From the NCBI GenBank assembly GCA_036785705.1, contig JAWUZG010000032.1, forward strand, positions 17,231,501 through 17,295,500: a stretch of 64,000 bases of DNA, given 5' to 3'. The first letter of the stretch is position 1. Each line of letters opens with the position of its first letter. The stretch is from Acanthornis magna (taxonomy: Eukaryota > Chordata > Aves > Passeriformes > Acanthizidae). Both the position numbers and the translations under genes were made by a program. This document shows positions 13,401-23,514 of the stretch, in pieces. The notes below the pieces were generated by a model that searched no databases, had not been told where the DNA came from, and saw nothing but the letters and a program-made list of their open reading frames with translations.

Positions 13401-13794
13401 TCAGGGGACTGTTTTGATAATGCACCAGTCACAAAAAAACCCAAACAAACAAACCCAAACCCAACGTCAACCAAAAAAAAACCCCAGCCCCAACAAAAAA
13501 AGTAAACCCCAGAGGTTTAGCCTGCTGAACATCCATCCGTAGTACCAGAACGCACTTGGCGTGCAACCTCTGCAGTGGCACAGTGAACTTCCACTTCACC
13601 CTCTGCACCTAGAGGAATGGCAGCCTGGCAAAATGACAGTGTGTTTTGATGTTACTGGGGAAGAAAACCACAGCAAAGCAGTGACCGGAGAACCGAAAAT
13701 AACCTTTGAACAGCGGCTCGGCAGTGCCGGTCTCTCTGCCCGCGCCTCCCATTGTGGATAGTTTATAGCCAGGGTAGCTCCAAGCTGCACCAGA
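10449..13794. other. Non-coding stretch
   Basis: AT-rich sequence with A-rich simple tracts (near 13,000 and 13,435-13,505). I checked an acceptor-like 'tattttccag' near 12,360 followed by a short open frame on the plus strand. It ends within 30 codons, has no following donor, and I do not call it. Confidence 0.5.
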
Positions 13795-13808
13795 CACGTG
13801 AGTCAGCA
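13795..13808 (+). promoter_or_regulatory. Overlapping E-box and AP-1/NF-E2-type site
   Basis: The palindromic E-box CACGTG (13,795-13,800) overlaps TGAGTCAGCA (13,799-13,808), an AP-1 core extended into an NF-E2/MAF-type half site. The surrounding 13,640-13,830 has locally raised CpG. The composite is a plausible enhancer element; occupancy cannot be judged from sequence. Confidence 0.25.
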
Positions 13809-13989
13809 AGAGCGGCTCGTAGGAAACTGCTGACATGTTCAATTGCTCTCACACACACCGAACACACCTACCCGCTAAATAAAAAACAGCCTGCATGCAA
13901 ATCGGGGTGAAGGAACACCTCCACACCTACAGTTCCTGTTTTCCTAGTTCAGGTTGAAATTTTAAAAGCGATCACTAAAGAAAGAAGAA

Positions 13990-14285
13990 GGGGGGGGGAA
14001 AGGAAAGGGGAAAAAAAAAGTCTTCAGTGAATGTCAGCTATAATAAGTAGCTGTGATTAAGTCTCAAGGGTCATTTTGTTTATTTAAGCTGCTTTTCCTC
14101 TTTTCAAAAAACAAAATTGCTGCTCCACAGCCCAGAAGCCCTGCGTGGTGACAGGCAGCAAACAGTTCCTGTTTTTCTTAGTGGAGAGACTCCTTTTGAA
14201 CCTGTGCACCAAACCCCACCTACCCATCACAGCCCGGCTGATGGTTTTCAAAGCTCAGGGGGAAAAAAAAAAAAAAAAAAAAAAA
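13990..14285. repeat. Poly(G) run and 23-bp poly(A) tract
   Basis: Nine consecutive G at 13,990-13,998 sit within a purine-rich stretch. A 23-base A run occupies 14,263-14,285 after five G. These are simple low-complexity tracts, likely length-polymorphic. There is no adjacent element body that would make the A run a retroposon tail that I can recognise. Confidence 0.85.
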
Positions 14286-17200
14286 GCTTCAGGCTTCTAT
14301 TTCATCTCCTACCAGGGATGAACTGGAAATTCCCATGTCTTTTGTTCCTAACAGCTTTTCAAACATCTTGTTCAGTTGAGATGGCAGAGACAGTTGTATG
14401 CAAACGACAGGAATAAATCCGGGAGGATCTGACCACTTTACATCACCTTTCAAACTAAAAAGAAAAGGCATAGCTCAGGTCCCAGTGTCTCTTGCCCCTG
14501 CAACCACCACCTGCACCACCTCCTCCTTCTCCGTTTCCTTGCAGGCACTGAATCCGAAATACCCCAGCTGGCTCTGAGGTTTGCACCAGCAGGTGTAAAT
14601 AGCAAAGGAGCAGCAGACACAGAAGTCAGGGAGGGCTGGGGGGTTACACACAGAGGGGCTGGCTGCATGCCTGGCAGCCCCCTCCCTCACACAGGAGCTG
14701 CAGTTCAGCCCCCATTGTATGAGGAGCTTTTACAGACAGTCTTTTTCAAGCTAAACAGGGACACATCTATTGATCCGCTGAGATGCCAGTGCAGCACAGG
14801 TGGTGTTCTTCAGATTGTTGCTGGGGCTCCTTCTGCATGAAGATCAATACAATTGAGCAGAGGAGTCTTCTGAGCCCAATTTTTGACAGATCAAAGTTCT
14901 GCTGCACATGTAAACTTTTAGCATAAGGGTTTTCCTGAACTTATTCCCTCATTCCTTTTTATTTGCCTGTTCTGAACATGTGGTTGCTCTCTGATCATTA
15001 GTTCTAGTAACTCAGAAGCTGCAAGTCCATCACTGGTCATGGACGCATTTGTATACATTCCTCTGCTTGCCTGCTTTAAAATTGTAATTCATAGTCTGAG
15101 TGGCATAGTATGCAGTGCTCTTTTCAATCCACTACAAAGATGTTTCTGCCTATCTAAAAAGCAAGATGAGCAACTTGCAACTCAGCTGGCTATATTCATA
15201 CATTTTACATCTTCTTGATGCAAGCTTCAAATAAATGTATAATATTCAGACAGCTGCCAAGGTTAGTATCTTTTGGCTGAATTTAAAGGAATGATGACCG
15301 TTTTTTATAACAACCTGAATGAATACTTTGAGCACTATTCCGGAAATCCTGCGGGAGTAACTGGGAGTAGAACTTTACTGCCCATTCATCTACTACAACA
15401 AAATCACTTGGGCACCTACTCAAATATCAGTAAAGAGCTGCAGTTTCAGAACAACACTCTTTACACATTCTTTTAAAGCATCTATAGTCCACAGAAACAC
15501 TGAAAGCAGCAGGAATAACTCAGAGAAAGTGTGAAGTTTAAATGTGGATTTTCTTCAACACATCAATGGAATGATTAGTGTATCTTCCCTAATAGTTCAA
15601 CTCAGAAAACACTTATAGACAACCATCACACCCAAAATGAGCTGAGCTGGAAATTCAGACCCAGAGGTGAAAGACAGAAGCATGTATGCCTTCAAATCTA
15701 AGTCAGACCTGCTTAACACTACAAGTATGTTCCTAGTGTAAACTAAGAAGCCATTCAGAAAGTATTTCTTTGAGTAAAAACGCATATACATTTTGATTTG
15801 AATGTATAAACCGTCTTCATACCACCTAAATTAAAACCACAAGAGACTCTGTTCACGTCACACAATAAATGCTATTTGATTTTACCAACCATTTATTGCA
15901 TAAAAATGTCATTACTACTGAAATTATTACTTCGCATATATTAATGTTACACATCTCATTTTTCAGCTTAGTGCCATAAACCTCTCTTAGCTACGCTCTG
16001 AGAGGTCTCCTCTTTATCTGTGCATATGACAAGCCCTATCCAAACAGAATGTTACATGCACACAATGACAAAACATCTACTTTTCTTAAAAAAAAATGCA
16101 AAAACCCCCCCAACAACAACAACAAAAAATAACAAAAACAAAAAAACCACCACTGACTTTTTTTCCATGACACCTTTTTTTTTAGAGAAAACTTGAAAGA
16201 AAATAACTAATTGGCAATCATACTGCAGGCTCATTAAGAAAAATGGCTATGGCACTTCAGAACTGAAAAATCAAGCAATGAAAGTTTTAAAATAAGCAAA
16301 GGCAAGCAACTTCTATTACATATTCCACACTACACATCATCTGTATAGGGTTTTATTTTCAGCTCTTTGTCTTTTATTATGCACTTGCAGAAAGGGATAT
16401 GTAAGATTGCTACATAGCATGAAGATTTATTATTTCAACGAGTATCTGAAGACTTTTACAACATCAACGATTTACCAAAATCTCCTCATAAACCCAGGTT
16501 TTATGCCTAACTTTCCTTCCTGTCCAGCACAGAAGAGCAAACAGCCAATGTTTTCCTGCTGCAAAATGAATGACTGAAAGCCAAGAGGAAAAGAGAGGAA
16601 GACATCCCACCTACAACACCAGAGCAATCTGCCAGCATGCACATTACCACCAACAGATGTTCCAGATGTGCCTCTGGGTCAGAAAAAGACTAAGAGTACC
16701 TGTCCTAGCAGTGTTTCCCAGTGTGAGATACCTGAGCATAAACAATTGCTGCTGATTAACAATTCCGGATCTGTCAGCATGTGCATTAGTCATGTATTTG
16801 TTGCGTGCATCTTCCCCACCTAGTCTCCACAATGGTAAAAGTTTTAAAAAATTTTATCTGCTTAACCTCAAGTCTCACAGCAGAGTTGTCCAGAATTACA
16901 CAGAAATGCACACTCTGCTCCTGTGGAGCATTTCTGCAAAAGACCCCTAAATATCCTGACAACCACCCTATCTCCAAAATCACTAGGAACCTTTCTTGCC
17001 CACTTGACAGCTGTGTATTGGCGTACATCTGTTTGAATGGTTCGCCCAGCATTCCAGAGGAAACTAACAAAAAAACTAGACCTATGATCCTGATTTTTCA
17101 GTTCTCTACTTTTCCAATTAGTCACGGCTTCCTTCCATTCCTTGCAGAGCACCTTCAGAGCAGCCTTTGAAGCTGGAGGGTCAAATGTGAAAAGCGATGC

Positions 17201-17984
17201 TGAAAGCACAGGTTCAGTACACCGCAGGGAAGTACAACGCCAATCCATTTTGCTGCACAGCTGCCCAGATCCCAGTGACAGGGGGCAGGCGGGTGGACAC
17301 AAAAGGCAATAAGGCTTTTAAAAGAGCAAGCCCACATGCGAGGTGGAATTTTATTTCTATTTGTCAGAAGCAAAGCTCCTAGAACAGTGGTTTAAAGCTG
17401 TTGTTTATGGGGCTGTTGCAGCAAAAGCCTAACACACATCACCTTATCATTTTATTCTCTCCATCTCATCTCAGCAATTATCTCAAATTTCAGTATTTAC
17501 ATACCTGAAAAAGTCAATTTACCCAAGCATCACCGCCCTCCCCAAACTGCAGAGCATTCCACCAGCTATAGCAGAATCTCAGACCTAATCCTCAGCTCAA
17601 AGAAAACCCTAAGTTGTTTTCAGCTCGAGCCTCAGAACAAAAAATTAAAATATGCACAAGTTTAGCGACAGTTTCAAAGTCTCTGAAAACGGGCTTTCAT
17701 CACAAAAACACTGACACAGCTTCAGCTAGAGCAAACAGCAACGCTGTAATTTCCCAATCTTTCCAACATCTTAAGGAGTATTTCTAATCAGATGTCGTCC
17801 CTGCCTCAAGTTCATTATTAAAGACTGAAGCCCGGGGCTTACTCCAGAGCCTCCGGGGCTTCAATAACAAGGGCACAATGATCTCACGGCAACTGAAGCG
17901 ATTTAAACAAGACACCCGCTGCATGACCAAAATAGCCCGCTCCACAAAAGGAGAGGCACGGTTTCACACTTAGCCTCTTTCATG
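14286..17984. other. Non-coding stretch left of the CpG island
   Basis: No exon or RNA gene is supported. There is an A/CAA-rich simple tract at about 16,086-16,147. CpG begins to rise after about 17,820. If the minus-strand first-exon model is correct, this is proximal intron 1. Confidence 0.5.
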
Positions 17985-18275
17985 ACAGCCAGCGTCTCCG
18001 CGGCGCGCTGCCTTGCCCGCACGCTGCGCCTTAACGATCCCAGAAACTGTTCCCGGAGTTCGCATCCCTCCCCGAACCCACGGGAGCGGGGGGCACGGCG
18101 GGACGCGCTGCCCGCCTGCCCCGGGAGGCTGCAGGTGGCCGCGGCGGCGGGGCCGGGCAAGGCGCCGGGCCGGCGCTCGGCGGAGGGGCTGCCCGGGGCT
18201 CCCGGCCGTGCGGGGCGGCGCGGAGGGGAGCGGAGGGGCGCGGGAGAGCGCGCACGGACACACGCGCACTTGGGC

Positions 18276-18320
18276 GCCCGCCGCGCACTCCCCGTTACGC
18301 AACGCGCGTATTTCCCACTT
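18276..18320. promoter_or_regulatory. C/EBP-PAR-bZIP-like site in the CpG island
   Basis: The sequence 'gttacgcaacg' (about 18,293-18,303) resembles the C/EBP or E4BP4/PAR-bZIP core TTACGCAA. It lies at the boundary between the densest CpG island and a less GC-rich stretch. Single-site predictions of this kind are weak. Confidence 0.2.
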
Positions 18321-18545
18321 TAAGGAATAAGCACTAAGCGCGCCTGCACAGCCCACGGAGCTCCGGGGGCGGGGGTGCAGCCCCCAGCCTGACCCCGCGC
18401 AACAGCTGCTGTTCCTGGGAGGAGGAAGAGGAGGAGGAGGAGGGGAGAAATCACGCTGACCCCCCGCCCGTCCAGCCTCCCCCCAAACTTCGCCCCCCCC
18501 GCCCGTTCCCCTTCCCCAGCGGGGCTGCCGAGCCGCGGAACAGGC

Positions 18546-18557
18546 GCACTCACCTCG
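18546..18557 (-). other. Splice donor of a probable untranslated first exon
   Basis: Read on the minus strand, the sequence is GCGAG|GTGAGTGCGC, a near-perfect U2 donor, with last exon base 18,554 and intron starting at 18,553. It is the best donor I found in the island. The exon would extend right from 18,554. Its start is uncertain: near 18,600-18,650 if G-skew marks the start site, or up to about 19,150 if transcription starts beside the CRE and GC boxes. ATGs upstream on this strand run into nearby stops, so the exon looks non-coding. The next exon is not found within 1-18,500. Confidence 0.55.
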
Positions 18558-18696
18558 CCTCCGCGCAACTTTCGGGGGTCGCCCCTCTCGCTGCAGCCTG
18601 GGCGGGAGGTGGGGGCAGGCAGTGGGGCGGGGTGGAGTGGGCCCGGGGGTGGGGGGGCTGTTACGGCTGAGGAGGTTTGGGGAAGGGGGAGGTTGC

Positions 18697-18722
18697 TCTT
18701 GTTGTTGCTGCTGCTGTTGTTT
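18697..18722. repeat. Short GTT/GCT trinucleotide repeat
   Basis: GTT GTT GCT GCT GCT GTT GTT occupies 18,701-18,721; on the minus strand it reads as AAC/AGC units. If the longer minus-strand first exon is correct, this lies in the 5' UTR. Only seven units, interrupted, so probably stable. Confidence 0.8.
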
Positions 18723-18873
18723 CGGAAATTCTTATTAGTATTTCTCTGCGGTCAGAAACCTACACCCTCCCCCCCCCAAATGAAAAAAAAAAACCCCGAC
18801 CCAGACGATCATCACATGGCGATTGCTTTGAACCAGCTGTTTCCAGAGCCAAAGTCTTGCGGAGAAAAATAAA

Positions 18874-18900
18874 GGGGGAAGGGAGGGAAGGAGGGGAGGG
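18874..18900 (+). other. G-quadruplex-forming tract
   Basis: Five G-runs of three or more, separated by 1-5 bases, give a canonical G4 motif on the plus strand. More G-rich tracts occur at 18,599-18,660 and 18,945-18,987. For a minus-strand transcript the G-rich strand is the template; for a plus-strand transcript the RNA itself would be G-rich. Confidence 0.7.
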
Positions 18901-19205
18901 CTGGCAGGGGGGCCGGAGGAGGAGAGAAAGCCGCAGCGGAGGGAGGGCGGGTGGAGGGAGGGCGGGCGGCGGGGGGGAGGGGGAGCAGCACCGCGGCGGC
19001 TGTGTCGCTGCCGGAGCGGCACCCGGGGCGGGCGGCGGTGGCAGCCCGGCCGGTGGAGGCGGAGGAGAGAAGGCGGCGCTGCTGTGCTGCTGCTGCCGCG
19101 GCCGCTGCTGCTGCCCGGCTCTGCCGCCCGCCCGCCGCCGCCTCCCGCGCCCCGGCCCAGCGCCGCCCCCGCCCCTCAATCGCTACATTGTTGACATTCG
19201 CAGGC

Positions 19206-19213
19206 TGACGTCA
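19206..19213. promoter_or_regulatory. Palindromic CRE (TGACGTCA)
   Basis: A full, perfect CREB/ATF binding site inside a CpG island, the usual setting for constitutive CREB occupancy. Just to its left lie an AACAATG-type SOX-like motif (read on minus, near 19,187) and GC boxes (about 19,160-19,180). This would be a proximal-promoter arrangement for a minus-strand start near 19,100. Confidence 0.75.
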
Positions 19214-19389
19214 CCCTCCCCGCCCCGCCGCGCGCTCCATTCACAACAACGCTACGCCACCGGCGCAGCGCCCGCCGCCGCGCCTCCTCCCGCCGCGGCC
19301 CCTACGCACGGCGAGCGGCGTACGGCCGCTCCGCGAATAGCGGCAGCGCCGCCGGCGCTCCGCCCGCCCCGCCCCTCCGCGAGCGGCCG

Positions 19390-19399
19390 GCGCATGCGC
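19390..19399. promoter_or_regulatory. NRF1 site
   Basis: GCGCATGCGC flanked by G on each side matches the palindromic NRF1 consensus. NRF1 sites usually fall within about 100-200 bp of housekeeping transcription starts, which would fit the start suggested by the ZNF143/YY1 motifs 130-160 bp to the right. Confidence 0.75.
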
Positions 19400-19518
19400 G
19401 CACTGGGCTCCTCGCTCCCTCCCGCGGCGCTGTGTGTGTGCGAGGGGGCGTGGGTGCGTGCGTGCGCGCGTGCCGCCGGACCCCGCGCCGGGGCTCGCGC
19501 CGGCGGCCGCGGGGGGCT

Positions 19519-19534
19519 CTGGGAGCCGTAGTCC
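19519..19534 (-). promoter_or_regulatory. ZNF143/SBS-like site
   Basis: CTGGGAGCCGTAGTCC closely resembles the reverse of the ACTACAATTCCCAG-type element bound by ZNF143/THAP11 in many vertebrate bidirectional promoters. Two bases in the centre differ from the commonest form. Confidence 0.6.
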
Positions 19535-19544
19535 GCCGCGACGG

Positions 19545-19558
19545 GCCGCCATGGCGGC
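19545..19558. promoter_or_regulatory. YY1-type site within a perfect Kozak ATG
   Basis: The 14-bp sequence GCCGCCATGGCGGC is a perfect palindrome containing the YY1 core CCAT/ATGG. On the plus strand it also forms an ideal Kozak context (GCCGCCATGG) for the ATG at 19,551. YY1 sites often sit just downstream of the start site and overlap the initiation codon. Confidence 0.55.
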
Positions 19559-19637
19559 GGGGGCGGCCCGAGGGGGCCCCGCCGCGACGGCTGGGCGGTG
19601 GGGAGGCACTGGGCAGGGTGCGATGGGCAGGGTGTGA
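19551..19637 (+). other. Short Kozak-started open frame, possible first coding exon
   Basis: From ATG 19,551 the frame encodes 28 residues beginning MAAGAARGGPAATAGR and stops at 19,637. A weak donor-like GCG|GTGGGG near 19,597 could end a first exon after about 15 codons, but it is far from consensus. Ala/Gly-rich N-termini of this kind are common in genuine vertebrate first exons and equally common as artefacts of CpG islands. I do not recognise the protein. Confidence 0.18.
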
Positions 19638-19645
19638 CGGGCAGG

Positions 19646-20250
19646 GCAAAGAACACCCACCCCGGTCACCCCTGGCTGCCGGCGGGGCCGCCTCGCTGTT
19701 GATGCCTGCGTTATTTTGCGCGCTCCGCCCCCCGAAGAAACATCATACTTATAGTGCCGACCACAAGCGCCCAACAGCCATGAGTCAGTCGTGCCGAGCA
19801 TCGCACGGGGAGATGAGCGCTCCCGCGACTGAAAACAAAAACAAAATCCCGACAAGTGCTCCCGACGCGGGAGCGCTGATTGTCCTTCGCCTTCTCTCAG
19901 GGGGGCAGGGCCGCGTAAAGCGCCCGATTCCGAGCCCTTTTCCCACCCCGAGGCTTGGCGCCATGGTTCCTTTTGCCAAGTGGAAAGCTGTGATTCCTGC
20001 AAATTATCCTGGTGCCGGCAGCCAGTGCTTCTGAGCGAGACCCCAAATGTCAATGGACATGAAATGCAGTTGGGAGAACCGGTAAATGAATAAGCCGCAT
20101 TCTGCAAGCCCGAGTTAGTCAGCCGGGCTCGGACAGAAAAACATAAAGATGAAAGACAGCTGATAAAAAGGAAAGTTGGAGAATAAATGATTCACAATAG
20201 GGGCCGTGAGTGAGATTATCTCTGGAGACATCTCTAATTAAAGGGCGTTG
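19646..20250. other. Right shoulder of the CpG island
   Basis: CpG density falls gradually to about 19,960. A TGAGTCAG AP-1-type motif occurs at about 19,783. A GCC|GTGAGT donor-like sequence near 20,205 could serve a plus-strand non-coding transcript from the island, but C at the last exon base is unfavourable. No coding exon is supported. Confidence 0.35.
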
Positions 20251-21417
20251 GATAACTAGAGGGTTACATTTTCCTGGGTCAGTGGTCTTGAAAAAGAAAT
20301 TGCAGTTGCAGTAAATGTCAATAAAGAATGATGGTGACCTACTGCTAACAAAAGCACGTTCAGTAATTAACGTGCATGTTTGTTATTTTTTCTGCGTTTG
20401 TCAGTTTTCATTGTACATTTTCATCCTCTGTTTCCCCCTTTCACTACGGCCAGATGATATACTGTGTTTTCTATATCTTTTAGAGAGGAGCCATTCCTGT
20501 GAAGTTTTCTCGATGTCTTCTCCTGAAATTGCAGCAGCTTCATTGGGCTACTTGCATTTTCTAAGTCTGCTAAACTACAGAAAACTATGTTGTCAACCTA
20601 GATTCAACTCTTTGTATGTCAGAGCAAATACATCGTCACTTTTCAAAAACGTGGTTCTCACCAGTTTGCATTTTGCACTATTGTCTGCTTGAGTAAACTG
20701 AAAAGCCTTTAGTTCCTTATAGCATTTTGCCCCTACTTTCCTAGCTACATGGGGCTGCAGAACAGCACCTCACTGGAGATTTTTGACTCATCAACTTCAC
20801 TTTCCCTTTCCAAGTAATGTTCATGTAAAGCTTTGCTCACTAGTGCCGTTTAGGTTCTGGTTCTGCAGACATATATGGTGTTAAGCATGCAAAAAGTCCC
20901 ACAGGGTATAAGGAGACTCATCATGTTTATATGCTGCTAGGGCTGAATCTTTGTGTTGCCTTGTTTTTCCCTGAGACACAAAAATAATTTTATATTGGCA
21001 TGAGAGATAAAAACACTATAATGAGAAGGACAGAGATAAAAATAAGCCATGCAGCACTTGTAATGCTTTAGTTAGCGTGCTACGTGCCCGTTACGCCACT
21101 GCATTCAAAGTGCACATATTCTGTTATTTACAGCACACTACAGGAGATACGGCTTCAGGTAGTCAAAGCTGTCCAAACTGAAAACTCAACAAAGCACGCT
21201 GTGTACACTCTGCCCGTAGCCCAATAATTGCCATTTATCTTACTGGCTGATGTTTTAAAATGAATGCTACTATTTGGCTAAAAGGAAGAGTAATGTGAAA
21301 ATGTCCATTTTAGATTTTATGATTCAATTTACCCTGTGATAAAATTTGCAGTGGCTTCAGTGTGAATTAGGTCATTCTTGTGCAGGACAAAGATATCGGC
21401 ACAGAGTGAAAGAAGGT

Positions 21418-21466
21418 AGAGCTAAGCAGGGACTGCACACAAGAGCTAAGCAGGGACTGCACACAG
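21418..21466. repeat. 24-bp tandem duplication
   Basis: The unit 'gctaagcagggactgcacac' plus four flanking bases occurs twice in a row with no mismatch in the core (starts at 21,421 and 21,445). Two copies only, so probably a recent replication-slippage duplication. Confidence 0.9.
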
Positions 21467-22369
21467 AGGCTGTTTGAAAACTCACCAAGTACCTCTATGC
21501 AGCATTTGGTTCCCAAATGCTATTAATCATTTTGTGATCAACTTGTAATTCAAGACAGTATTCACATTCCTGTACGTCACTCAGATCATGATTTTATGGT
21601 TGTTTTATCTCCATATAACACTGGAATACTGGGGAACAACTGACAGAGTTGATTTCCAAATACAGAAGGAATGTTATACTAACCAAATGAAGCCTACTGT
21701 TTAAAAATGCTATTTTTATATCATGTATTTTACATTTAATGCATTGGCTTCCCAGTTCATTCCCAAACTGCTTATATTCCAGCAACAAATCTAGTGTGAT
21801 CCTCTTTCCATTGCAATCAGCTATCTTCACACCTAAATTTTTGTATATGTAACTATTTCTGGACCATTTTGCTTGCAGTGCAGCCAAACATATATTCCAG
21901 ACAAATATGAGTTATTTGAAGAGGCGTCATGTATGGTGTCTCAAAACAATCCCTAATTTGTCAAGCAATGACAACAAAATAAGGTAAGAATAAACGCGAA
22001 GAGGTACAGTTTAGAATTGACCCAAGAATACTTAAGGAATAACTTGCCATGAATGCTGCGACACATTCTCGAGAAAAGGCTGCATCCACACATTCAACAA
22101 CATGCATTGGCTCAATGCTATGGACAAATTTCCTGGTTGCATGTTACCTTTACTAACATCTTAATTAGGTGGTTTCTCCACACTGCCATGACTTCATCCC
22201 TTTGGAGAGGACTGCCTGGTTGAGCTTATGGCACTTGACCTACTTTTCAGTGGTTTCTTTTTGGATAACACAAAACTTTCCAGAGTAGCTGAATTATGAA
22301 TATATATTTCAATCATATTTCATATGTAAATTTAAAAGATTTTAAAGTGAATCCAATATTGTAAAACAT

Positions 22370-22500
22370 GTCCCAACATCCCTTTCTGAGATCTCATTTG
22401 CATATCAATCTCATAACTTGAATAGTCTTAATAGTGCCACTTGTTGGAGAGCTCTGTGTATTGCAAGGTATTTCAGTCACATATTTATAAAAACAAATGG
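22370..22500. promoter_or_regulatory. Octamer-containing candidate conserved element
   Basis: ATTTGCATAT (22,396-22,405) is a full POU/Oct motif. It is followed within 100 bp by AT-rich sites and a 'cacttgttgg' E-box-like sequence. The look resembles developmental non-coding elements, but conservation cannot be judged here. Confidence 0.2.
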
Positions 22501-23432
22501 CTTTTTCCTAGTGAGAGGCAATTCCTAATTTAAAGTACTATGGGAAGACAAGTACTGCAGTCTTGGCTTCAACCACGCTGACTCAAAGACTCTATGAATG
22601 AGCAACACGTTAGTGGATCTTATGCAATTTGATCTTTACAGTGGTAATGAAGGAGTGAAAAGGGAAAAATAAGGACAAACTTTGCAGGTTTTAATTCAGG
22701 AAGTTATCATTTCCTTCTGAAGTACACTTTGCCCTGCAGCATTTGGGTTGAAAAATATCAGTTTTCCTGGGTAAACCCTGGTTCTGCACAGAGATCTAAG
22801 TCATTATTGGTAATTATGCACGTATTCTCCTGGGTTGTGCAGGTAGAATTAATGAAATTGCATCATTTTCTTCGCTGTGATTAAGAAATTCACAGTTGAT
22901 TACTGATTATACTACAGGCACCATATGTCTTTTCGCAAGCAGATCCTAACACACCCCAGGTACATTACATTTCCTGGAGCACTGACAGTACTAACAGCAC
23001 GCCCTGAGTCAGTGGCGGTGACAGCTACGAAGGAGACATTGTCATGGTGCACGATATCAAAGATCCACAATGTAGTGTCTCCGGAGCGTGGCTTGACATC
23101 ACATCAAAAGCTCCACAAAGGAACATTTGTCATGCACAGAGCTTCAGATCCCTGGCATGGTATTTTGAGGATCTGGTGAGATATAATATTGGAAATATAT
23201 TGAAGTGCTAACAAAGCCTTGTTGCTGGGACTAAAATTATAGTGTCAGGAAGAAAGGTAGGAAAATATGGCAGGCACTGACCTCTAAAAAAATTGATGCT
23301 GGTAACATAATAAAAAGGGAATATAAGGAACTCTTTATGTGTCAAGAAACAGAGGGTCAGGAATCATTAAGGCTTATGCATTATGTCCAAAAAGTGCTCT
23401 ATGGTCACTAAGTGGAATCTTCTATCTTCTCC

Positions 23433-23436
<4 letters not shown>

Positions 23437-23472
<36 letters not shown>

Positions 23473-23514
23473 AAATAAAAAAAAAAGTGAGAGAGAGAGA
23501 GAGAGAGAGAGAGA
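23437..23514. repeat. Compound microsatellite (TA)n - A-rich - (GA)n
   Basis: (TA) repeats fill 23,437-23,469, an A-rich linker follows, then (GA) repeats at 23,489-23,514. Expected to be length-polymorphic. Confidence 0.97.

Larger units (their letters stand above)
17985..19645. promoter_or_regulatory. CpG-island promoter, probably divergent
   Basis: About 1.66 kb of very GC-rich, CpG-dense sequence, in sharp contrast to both flanks; a weaker shoulder continues to about 19,960. It contains many GC boxes and, near its right side, a CRE, an NRF1 site, a ZNF143/SBS-like site and a YY1-type site. This group is typical of TATA-less housekeeping or bidirectional promoters. A consensus minus-strand donor (18,554) supports a transcript running left. 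The ZNF143/YY1/Kozak-ATG group at 19,519-19,558 could mark a plus-strand start. Long G/A/R/P-rich open frames inside the island are composition artefacts of stop-poor GC-rich DNA and are not called as genes. Gene identity is unknown to me. Confidence 0.92.
20251..23436. other. Non-coding stretch
   Basis: AT-rich sequence without supported genes. It contains a 24-bp tandem duplication at 21,421-21,466 and an octamer-containing cluster near 22,400, both listed separately. Open frames (for example minus strand 21,594-21,887) have no recognisable motif. Confidence 0.5.

Noticed and set aside
18677..19531. 284-codon plus-strand open frame and several long minus-strand frames across the CpG island
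   Set aside because: All frames on both strands are long because stop codons are rare in GC-rich DNA. The products are Gly/Ala/Arg/Pro low-complexity with no domain, and the plus frame crosses the probable promoter motifs.
19241..20107. 288-codon minus-strand open frame at the right side of the island
   Set aside because: It reads through the CRE/NRF1/YY1 promoter region, is Arg/Pro/Ala-rich in its island half, and resembles no protein. A composition artefact.
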